From NCBI GenBank assembly GCA_050261515.1, contig JBLNDJ010000052.1, positions 62,001-126,000 on the forward strand: a stretch of DNA of 64,000 nt. Direction: 5' to 3'. Source of the stretch: JBLNDJ01 sp050261515 (GTDB lineage: Bacteria; Acidobacteriota; Terriglobia; Bryobacterales; Bryobacteraceae). Numbering within the stretch: position 1 is the first letter of the stretch; every line of letters begins with the position of its first letter. This document shows positions 17,018 to 22,131 of this stretch, one piece after another. Position numbers and translations under genes: made by a program. The notes below the pieces were generated by a model. That model searched no databases, was not told the origin of the DNA, and saw nothing but the letters and a program-made list of their open reading frames with translations.

Positions 17018-17053
17018 CAGGAAGCTCTGGTTCTGACGATCCGGCATTGCCCG
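17018..17053 (+). other. Degenerate tRNA 3'-half mimic at the left end of the element
   Basis: Read together with the host 5' half, this segment gives a 4-bp anticodon stem (CCTG/CAGG), a T-stem (CTGG/CCGG) and a full 7-bp acceptor stem (GGGCGGT/ATTGCCC, 17046-17052, with two G-U pairs). However the anticodon loop would be 8 bases, the T-loop 10 bases, and no CCA is encoded. It looks like a decayed 3' half once carried by the element to restore the tRNA. A working tRNA is unlikely. Confidence 0.6.
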
Positions 17054-17119
17054 GATAATTCGCTGTATCCCATTGCAGAAACGAGGCTTGCCCCGCAGTT
17101 TACCAAGGTCAATCTTTCG

Positions 17120-17142
17120 CCGTTAGACCCCATACCTTACAA
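17120..17142 (+). other. Inner tRNA-like half-site with 10-bp core upstream of the integrase gene
   Basis: This segment matches the host tRNA region from the D-arm to the anticodon loop (16995-17017) at 18 of 23 positions without gaps and ends in TACCTTACAA, which is also the exact 10 bp at the right junction (21943-21952). It lies ten bases before the integrase start codon. It may be a binding or secondary attachment site, or a scar of an older insertion. Confidence 0.55.
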
Positions 17143-17152
17143 TTAGGTCTTT

Positions 17153-18124
17153 ATGGGTCTGAAACCCCGAAAACCGCTCAAGATTGCAGACAAGCCCGAC
17201 TATTGGGGTCGCCTCTTCCAGCGCTTTGAAGACTTCAAGGATGCACAGGAAGGCGTCTCGCAGAAGACGATGGAGATCTACGAGAACACCTGGAAGTTCT
17301 TTGCGCCAGCGTTCGAGCCGAACCACGACCCCTACCAAGCCCCACCCACGTCGCAGAAGGACAAGGAGCGCAAAGTCATCGAGGCGCTTCAGCATCAGAT
17401 CGTGCAGCGAAAGCGCCAGAACCCACCAGTCGGGGCGACCACAATCAACATTTACACTCGGGTGATGAACACGTTCCTGCGCTGGCTTCGTGACTACGAA
17501 GAAGAGTTCCAGTTTCTTTGGCAACTCAAGAAACAAATTGTCGAGACCGGCGATACCAGGGAAATTTTCAGCGAGGATGATGTCACGAAGTTGCGCCTGT
17601 TCAAGCCCAAGACGTTCAACCAGCGCAGGGCGTGGACCATCGCCATGAACATGCTCGACAACGGGATGCGTATTGACGAGGCTCTGTCGCTGACGGTCCC
17701 TGACGTGAACTTCAGTGAGGAAATGATCCGCATCGAGCACGGCAAGGGCAACAAGACCCGCCACGTAACGATGTCCCTGGCGCTGAAGCCGATCCTGCAT
17801 CGGTACATCGACAAGACGATGCCGCCAAGGGCGAAATACATTTTCGGCACCAAAAACGGGACGCCGCTGTCTCAGCGCAACGCCTTGCGGGATATTCAGG
17901 TCGTTCAGCGGAAGGCCAAGGTCAAAGCCCTGTCCTGGCATTCCTACCGGCACACTTTTGCGACGGGCTACCTCGTCCGAGGCGGGAAGATAGAGAAACT
18001 ACAAAAGATCCTCGGCCATTCACGGATCGAAACGACGCTCATTTATCTTCACATGGCGAACTCGTACTACAAGCAGGACCACGGCGACTTCAGCAGCCTC
18101 ACGCCGTTGCGAAGAGTCGGCTGA
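17153..18124 (+). CDS. Tyrosine recombinase (integrase) of the tRNA-Val element
   Basis: 323 residues. The N-terminal core-binding domain spans about 15-125 (SAM-like helices, including TINIYTRVMNTFLRWL). The catalytic domain has every expected residue: Arg173 in NGMRIDEAL, Lys198 in HGKGNKTR, His263 and Arg266 in HSYRHTF, His289 in LGHS and the nucleophile Tyr298 in TTLIYLHM. It lies 135 bp inside the left junction, facing into the element, as is usual for integrases beside their attachment site. It presumably cuts the 7-8 bp anticodon-loop core shared by both junctions. Confidence 0.93.
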   Translation: MGLKPRKPLKIADKPDYWGRLFQRFEDFKDAQEGVSQKTMEIYENTWKFFAPAFEPNHDPYQAPPTSQKDKERKVIEALQHQIVQRKRQNPPVGATTINIYTRVMNTFLRWLRDYEEEFQFLWQLKKQIVETGDTREIFSEDDVTKLRLFKPKTFNQRRAWTIAMNMLDNGMRIDEALSLTVPDVNFSEEMIRIEHGKGNKTRHVTMSLALKPILHRYIDKTMPPRAKYIFGTKNGTPLSQRNALRDIQVVQRKAKVKALSWHSYRHTFATGYLVRGGKIEKLQKILGHSRIETTLIYLHMANSYYKQDHGDFSSLTPLRRVG

Positions 18125-18125
18125 A

Positions 18126-18181
18126 CCATCTCCATTCCAGGGAAGAACCACCCCCCGGTTTTATAAAACCCTGGCAGATGG
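18126..18181. other. 56-bp imperfect inverted repeat after the integrase gene
   Basis: CCATCT (18126-18131) pairs with AGATGG (18176-18181), and CCAGGG (18137-18142) pairs with CCCTGG (18169-18174). Inside them is the perfect 14-bp palindrome GGTTTTATAAAACC (18157-18170). The structure starts two bases after the integrase stop codon. It may terminate integrase transcription or serve as a recombination or replication site. The rest of the 390-bp gap up to 18,516 shows no credible gene. Confidence 0.55.
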
Positions 18182-18343
18182 GACCCAAGCGGCAGTTTAC
18201 TGTGCTTCCCTCACGCATAGCACTCTCGGATCTCCTGGTGTGAGCGCTGAGTATCGCCATTTTCCGCCGAATGCGCTGTCCTGTCGCAAGCGGTCTATCG
18301 GGGTCCGTCCTGGCTATCACCGTCGTTCCGCCAGTCGTGCAAA

Positions 18344-18367
18344 GGCCTCTGCAACGTAGCAGAGGCC
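18344..18367. other. Perfect 9-bp stem hairpin in the element's non-coding gap
   Basis: GGCCTCTGC and GCAGAGGCC enclose the loop AACGTA. No T-tract follows on either side, so a simple terminator is not favoured. Because the element encodes a Rep-like HUH protein, and such proteins nick stem-loop origins, this is a candidate origin; that is inference only. Confidence 0.5.
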
Positions 18368-18516
18368 AGTGCCGTCAATCAACCAGCATCAGGAATGTCC
18401 GCTAGGACTGCCAACCTGCCTGGAGACGGCAAGGTGGATGGCCGGATTCGTTCCGGCGATGTGGGCTGCGTAGTTCGCCAAACCAAGTCTCTTCCTAGAT
18501 GCGCCAGGAAACAACG

Positions 18517-19128
18517 ATGTCTCAGGGCGCTTATCCAATCTCCAAATTGATCGCAAAAATCGTGCAGGATTCCGGGCTACGCCGGTCGGAGTTCGTACAT
18601 CGGATCGGCTATCGAAACACGGCCAAAGGGCTGCGGCGATTGGACGAATGGCTTGAAAACGGATGCGGTGACGGCGGTTTCATCGAACGACTCAAAGACT
18701 CCTACGGTCCTGCCGATCTTGAGAAGGCACTGGCTGACACCGAGGCAGTCCACGAGCGGGAACACCAGGAAGCGGTTCGTGATATTGAAGAGCGGGAACG
18801 GCGGCGGTTCCGGTCGTTCGTTTGGGTCCACACCGAAGACGGAGCGCACTCGTTTTTCTCGGCCCTTGCGGAGCGCCAGAACAAAGTCCTGTCGTTCCAG
18901 GAAGGTTTCGAGCGTCTTCCAAAAGCCGAGCAACTGATCGTCGCTCAACGGCGGGTTCGAGAACACTTCGAGCAGACGGGCGGCAGATACCAGGGATTTG
19001 GCGCAATCCAGCAATACCGGTGGGCCGACAGCTTCGACACCAGCAAGGTGCTCGACATCAGCGGGAATGTCATCAACGAGAACGGCGGTCAATTTCTGTT
19101 GCCCGAGGTCCGGATGTTGCTGCACTAG
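18517..19128 (+). CDS. Element protein of unknown function, HTH-like N-terminus
   Basis: 203 residues from the ATG at 18517, which is preceded by AGGAAACAACG; another in-frame ATG six codons earlier has no ribosome binding site. Residues 8-50 (ISKLIAKIVQDSGL, RSEFVHRIGYRN, KGLRRLDEWL) look like a helix-turn-helix that could bind DNA. Residues 75-100 are highly charged and helical (EREHQEAVRDIEERERRRF). I do not recognise the remainder. There is no signal peptide or membrane segment. It lies alone between the non-coding gap and the convergent RHH-like gene. A regulatory or maintenance role in the element is possible. Confidence 0.6.
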   Translation: MSQGAYPISKLIAKIVQDSGLRRSEFVHRIGYRNTAKGLRRLDEWLENGCGDGGFIERLKDSYGPADLEKALADTEAVHEREHQEAVRDIEERERRRFRSFVWVHTEDGAHSFFSALAERQNKVLSFQEGFERLPKAEQLIVAQRRVREHFEQTGGRYQGFGAIQQYRWADSFDTSKVLDISGNVINENGGQFLLPEVRMLLH

Positions 19129-19174
19129 GACCGACGACCCCAATCTCGTGAACTGCGGAAACTGCATCAAACGG

Positions 19175-19399
19175 CTACTCCGTTTCGCCGCTGCCGAGAG
19201 AGGCAAGGGCGAATAGCATCGCTCGTCGTGCAAACTCGGAACGAGAGGTTCTTGCGAGAGCAGGGTGCGCCTGAAGCGCCGCATCGACCCTGGCCGTCAA
19301 CTCCGGAGTCACCCGCACCACCAGAACACGGTCAAGCCGGGAGCGGGTGTCTCCGATGCTCAGAACGGTACGGCTAATCCTGTTTCTTGCTGTCTCCAT
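19175..19399 (-). CDS. Small ribbon-helix-helix-like protein
   Basis: 74 residues; the ATG has AGGAG seven bases upstream. The segment VLVVRVTPELTARVDAAL followed by SRSEFARRAMLFALA has the pattern of an RHH (CopG/Arc/MetJ-like) domain: a short strand with alternating hydrophobic residues, then two helices with a conserved SRSEF-type turn. Such proteins are usually repressors of plasmid or element genes. It overlaps the upstream 99-aa gene by 26 bp, so the two are expected to be translated together. The repeated TCGTATCGCA in the Rep/resolvase promoter region is a possible target. Confidence 0.6.
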   Translation of the reverse strand: METARNRISRTVLSIGDTRSRLDRVLVVRVTPELTARVDAALQAHPALARTSRSEFARRAMLFALASLGSGETE

Positions 19400-19673
19400 C
19401 CTTGCTCTCCTGCTTCTCGGCGGCGTAGACGGCGAAATCTACAAGCTCCTTCAAATAGAGCGCATTCGATAGCATTTGTTCCTTGTTGCCGGTTTCGATG
19501 GCGTTCGTCACGTCGGCCAAAGCTGCTGCCGCCAGTTCCTTCGTCTGCTTGAACGTCGTCGGTTTGACGCCGAAAAAATCGACGGCTTCCCTGGCTACAG
19601 CCATGCTCTGACGGATCATCAGCAAAATCTCCCGTAGTTCCTCGTTTTCAGTTTTCTTTCGTTGTGGTTTCAC
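19374..19673 (-). CDS. Small helical protein of unknown function
   Basis: 99 residues with a GTG start preceded by AGGGG at fair spacing. The sequence is rich in charged residues and alanine and should be all-helical (EELREILLMIRQSMAVAREAVDFFGV, then KELAAAALADVTNAIE). No signal peptide, membrane segment or catalytic motif is visible. It forms a two-gene unit with the RHH-like gene it overlaps. It does not look like a standard toxin, but a two-component maintenance module cannot be excluded. Confidence 0.5.
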   Translation of the reverse strand: MKPQRKKTENEELREILLMIRQSMAVAREAVDFFGVKPTTFKQTKELAAAALADVTNAIETGNKEQMLSNALYLKELVDFAVYAAEKQESKDGDSKKQD

Positions 19674-19792
19674 TTGTTTCCCCTACGGAGGCACGAATAG
19701 ACAAGACCCGTAGGTTTCCGGGCAATTCGATTCGCATCTCAATTCTCAGTGGCTCGTTTCCAGCGGTCTGCCGCACGGACGAGCCGGTCTAC

Positions 19793-20305
19793 TCAACCAG
19801 CGGTGATCCGAAATTCGTTCGAGAACACGATGTTGTCGCTGCGAACCCGAACGTCTTTAGCGCAGTACCGCACGGCCCCATCCACGTCATGTATCCGTCG
19901 AACCAGGATGTCGGACTCGATTGCCGTCCGCTCTCTCCCGGCTGCTGGCGCAATTTCCTTCGGTAGCCAGAGCGCACCGGCCTTCGCCTCGAACCTCGGC
20001 TGAAGGTCTTCCGGCACTCGAACCAGGACGTGCATGTGCTCCTTTAAGAGCAGCGGCCCGACCTCGATGAAAGCCACGCCCAAGTAGGCGTCCGCTTGGT
20101 TGCGCTTTGAGAACTTCCGCCCAAACAGCGCTTCGAGAACTTGCCGGTTCCATTCCCTGAAATGCGTTACAACCGTGCGCCGCCTTGTCTCTGCGCTACC
20201 GGGCAGCGGTCTCCGATAGTTCATCGTGACCATGTAGTTCGGCTGCATGGCTGCGACGGCGCTGTGGAGATCCTGCTTAAACTGGCGTTCGTAAGTCTGG
20301 TTCAT
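19793..20305 (-). CDS. HUH-endonuclease-like replication initiator (Rep-like protein)
   Basis: 170 residues. Three motifs of rolling-circle Rep proteins occur in the right order: a hydrophobic strand YMVTMNYRRP near 24-33 (motif 1 position), HMH at 90-92 within KEHMHVLVRVP (the HUH metal motif) and YCAK at 147-150 (the YxxK nucleophile motif). Overall length fits a single HUH domain with no helicase. Such proteins nick one strand at an origin and join to the 5' end through the tyrosine. It is divergent from the serine recombinase gene. It may support circular replication after excision. The call rests on motifs alone. Confidence 0.6.
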   Translation of the reverse strand: MNQTYERQFKQDLHSAVAAMQPNYMVTMNYRRPLPGSAETRRRTVVTHFREWNRQVLEALFGRKFSKRNQADAYLGVAFIEVGPLLLKEHMHVLVRVPEDLQPRFEAKAGALWLPKEIAPAAGRERTAIESDILVRRIHDVDGAVRYCAKDVRVRSDNIVFSNEFRITAG

Positions 20306-20316
20306 CGGCTCTCGGC

Positions 20317-20452
20317 TCGTATCGCAAATTATCTATACCCGGCGCACTTTTCAGATCCGCTCCTTTCTCGGCCCTGTCAACAGTTTGAGTGAAAATACAA
20401 GATATAAGCTAAATCTACGGATTTGGCTTGCAAAACAGACGTTCGTATCGCA
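20317..20452. promoter_or_regulatory. Direct repeat TCGTATCGCA in the rep-resolvase divergent promoter region
   Basis: TCGTATCGCA occurs exactly at 20317-20326 and at 20443-20452, 126 bp apart start to start. The right copy covers the end of the spacer and the first bases of the -10 box of the serine recombinase promoter. The left copy lies between a GATAAT sequence (minus strand, 20333-20328) and the rep-like start. This is the pattern of a shared operator in two divergent promoters. Confidence 0.5.
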
Positions 20453-20456
20453 TAAT
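20428..20456 (+). promoter_or_regulatory. Promoter of the serine recombinase gene
   Basis: TTGCAA (20428-20433, four of six) and CATAAT (20451-20456, five of six) are separated by 17 bp. The predicted transcription start falls on or very near the GTG at 20463, so the message may be leaderless. Confidence 0.55.
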
Positions 20457-20462
20457 GGAGAT

Positions 20463-21128
20463 GTGCTGAAAGCGTTCGGTTATCTCCGAGTGAGCGGAAA
20501 GGCGCAAATTGAAGGCGACGGTTTCGACCGGCAGGAAGCGGCGATTCGTGCTTACGCCAGGGCGCACGGCATCAAGATGGTGAAGGTCTTCAAGGAACTC
20601 GGCATCTCCGGGACGAAGGACATTTCCAGTCGCCCTGGCTTCATCGCCATGATGGAAGCCCTTCACGGCGATGGCGTCAAACTCGTGCTCGTGGAATCAC
20701 TAGGACGCCTTGCCCGAGACTTGATGGTTCAGGAGAGCATATTGCATGACTTGAAGCGCAACGGCTTCGAGTTGATCTCGGTGGCGGAACCCGATCTTTG
20801 CGGCGACGATCCCTCCCGCAAATTGATGCGTCAGATCATGGGCGCTTTTCACGAGTATGAAAAACAAATGATCGTGGTGAAACTACGGGGCGCACGCCAG
20901 CGGAAAAAAGCAAAGCAGGGCAGTTGCGAGGGAAGGAAAGCCTACGGTCACTTTCCCGGCGAAGCCGATACGCTGAAACGGATGAAGGAACTTGCGGCAT
21001 CCGGGATGACCGCAACCGGAATTGCCGCTGCGCTTCGGGCTGAGGGTCGCAAGACCCGCAGCGGCGGCGACTGGCTTCAGCCGACCGTCAGCAAGATTCT
21101 GAACCGTAGAAAGTCTGGTAACACATGA
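20463..21128 (+). CDS. Serine recombinase (resolvase/invertase family)
   Basis: 221 residues from the GTG at 20463; an in-frame TTG at 20385 would add 26 residues with no family resemblance, and the family normally starts just before the GYLRVS strand. The catalytic Ser is in GYLRVSGKAQ (Ser11 of this start), followed by DRQ, the GISGTKDISSRPGF region and ESLGRLARD with the conserved active-site Arg pair. A long helix and a C-terminal helix-turn-helix (MTATGIAAALRAEG, then WLQPTVSKILNRR) complete a small resolvase. It could resolve multimers of the circular element. It is the second recombinase in under 4 kb. Confidence 0.88.
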   Translation: MLKAFGYLRVSGKAQIEGDGFDRQEAAIRAYARAHGIKMVKVFKELGISGTKDISSRPGFIAMMEALHGDGVKLVLVESLGRLARDLMVQESILHDLKRNGFELISVAEPDLCGDDPSRKLMRQIMGAFHEYEKQMIVVKLRGARQRKKAKQGSCEGRKAYGHFPGEADTLKRMKELAASGMTATGIAAALRAEGRKTRSGGDWLQPTVSKILNRRKSGNT

Positions 21129-21185
21129 GCACCTGTCTGATAATATGCGGTGTGGTTCGGGCGACTGACTTAAACGGGTGACCTG

Positions 21186-21617
21186 ATGCTCCGTAGACTA
21201 ATGCGTTACTCGATTGACGTCGCACTGTGGCTGGCGGTAGTGGGCCTATTCGCAGCCGTAGTGGTGCATATCATGGCATCTTTCGGGACCACTGTGGAGG
21301 AAGAGTGGGGGTTCGCTGTTCCAATGCACGTCGTCTTGATAAGCGTGGGCGGCTTCACGGCCATGATGTACAGAGTGCGGGGAGAATCGTGGGATGCTAC
21401 GGCCTTCCCATCTTGGTGCAAGCGCCCTGTATTGGTGCTGTTTGGCTACTTGGTGTTGAACCTCGTACTTCTGACAAAATTTGAAGGCGACAAGACGTTT
21501 CAGCTTAGATGTCTTTCGAGTGGTTGGTTAGTCGGCTATGCTGCCGTTGCCGCCTATCTGATTCATCTTAGAGAAGGTCTGCGTCCAGGCTTCAGACAGG
21601 TCGAGTTTCGAGACTAA
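21186..21617 (+). CDS. Small integral membrane protein of unknown function
   Basis: 143 residues with four hydrophobic segments (about 11-33, 44-61, 80-98 and 112-127). The N-terminus MLRRLMRYSI is basic, so it is probably inside. No catalytic motif is visible and I do not recognise the family. It lies between the resolvase gene and the element-borne tRNA-Val. No clear Shine-Dalgarno sequence precedes the ATG, so the start is uncertain. As element cargo it might act in maintenance or exclusion, but nothing in the sequence shows this. Confidence 0.55.
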   Translation: MLRRLMRYSIDVALWLAVVGLFAAVVVHIMASFGTTVEEEWGFAVPMHVVLISVGGFTAMMYRVRGESWDATAFPSWCKRPVLVLFGYLVLNLVLLTKFEGDKTFQLRCLSSGWLVGYAAVAAYLIHLREGLRPGFRQVEFRD

Positions 21618-21719
21618 GCGTTTCGGAGGACGACAGCGTGCGGTTGTCGGCTTAGAGGCGGTGTCCTTCATGGGTTTGGGGCTGTGTACGTGTCGATCAG
21701 CGACCAGGAAATATGGAAA

Positions 21720-21796
21720 TGGTGGGCGGTCACAGGTTTGAACTGTGGACCTTCGGTGTGTAAGACCGACGCTCTGACCAACTGAGCTAACCGCCC
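21720..21796 (-). tRNA. tRNA-Val(UAC), complete, carried by the element
   Basis: On the minus strand every cloverleaf arm is paired: acceptor GGGCGGT/ACCGCCC, D-stem GCTC/GAGC, anticodon stem TCGGT/ACCGA with loop CTTACAC (anticodon TAC), T-stem CACAG/CTGTG with loop TTCAAAC, and an encoded ACCA end. It has the same acceptor stem and anticodon as the split host gene, but the D-loop, anticodon stem and T-stem differ. It therefore is not a simple duplication. It probably supplies the valine tRNA lost by insertion. Confidence 0.95.
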
Positions 21797-21854
21797 GAGA
21801 ACTTCAGTGTACCAGGAATCGAGAGGGGCTTTAGAACCCTGGAAAACCGGCCTT

Positions 21855-21873
21855 TTAGAGCGCCTACCTTGCA
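21855..21873 (+). other. tRNA 5'-half remnant near the right end of the element
   Basis: TTAGAGCGCCTACCTTGCA matches the host tRNA-Val segment at 16998-17016 at 17 of 19 positions and stops at the anticodon loop, here reading CTTGCAC. It is about 75 bp inside the right junction. It may be an arm-type site or the scar of an earlier insertion. Confidence 0.5.
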
Positions 21874-21945
21874 CTTTTTCGCTCGAATGAATCATACGTA
21901 AAGTACTGATAATACAAGGCATCAATTCAAGACCAGATCTCTTAC

Positions 21946-21990
21946 CTTACAAGCAGGAGGTCCGCGGTTCGAGCCCGCGACCGCCCACCA
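21946..21990 (+). pseudogene. tRNA-Val(UAC), 3' half
   Basis: The loop CTTACAA is followed by GCAGG (3' anticodon stem), AGGTC, the T-arm CGCGG-TTCGAGC-CCGCG, the acceptor strand ACCGCCC and encoded ACCA. All arms pair with the 5' half at 16979-17017. Since the loop copy is shared, either copy completes the gene. It lacks its own 5' half and promoter here and cannot be an active tRNA. Confidence 0.92.
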
Positions 21991-22027
21991 CACCTTGTGT
22001 TTGCCTCGTTCGTTCCCGAAATACCCC

Positions 22028-22056
22028 TTGACTAGTAGGAACCAGTTAGGATACGT
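22028..22056 (+). promoter_or_regulatory. Possible promoter of the second TonB receptor gene
   Basis: TTGACT (22028-22033) is a near-perfect -35 box. The -10 is weak (GATACG at 22050-22055 with 16 bp, or ATACGT with 17 bp). The first receptor promoter also has CCCCTTGAC followed by ATACGT at almost the same distance. A leader of about 70 bases precedes the GTG start. Confidence 0.4.
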
Positions 22057-22131
22057 TGCTTTCATAACGTTCTAGGGTACGTTCGCCCAAACGGCATTTT
22101 AGGGGTAGCAGTTCAACCACGGAGGTGAGCT

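Larger units (their letters stand above)
17018..21952. mobile_element. 4,935-bp integrative element in tRNA-Val(UAC)
   Basis: The 8-bp core CCTTACAA is present at 17010-17017 and 21945-21952, and removing one copy with the DNA between restores the tRNA gene exactly. The cargo is a tyrosine recombinase next to the left end, an unknown protein, an RHH-like protein, an HUH/YxxK Rep-like protein, a serine recombinase, a membrane protein and a full tRNA-Val. G+C is visibly lower than in the flanking genes. No conjugation genes are present, so it would depend on another element for transfer, or it may move as a replicating circle. Confidence 0.88.

Noticed and set aside
16979..17053. A working chimeric tRNA-Val at the left junction
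   Set aside because: Although stems can form, the anticodon loop would have 8 bases and the T-loop 10, one anticodon-stem base is missing and no CCA is encoded.
20385..20462. 26-residue N-terminal extension of the serine recombinase from a TTG start
   Set aside because: The extension contains the -35/-10 promoter of the gene itself and has no family similarity. Resolvases begin just before the GYLRVS strand.
17018..21952. The element as an insertion sequence, transposon or prophage
   Set aside because: There are no terminal inverted repeats or DDE transposase, and no phage structural or lysis genes. The junctions and integrase fit site-specific insertion in a tRNA gene.
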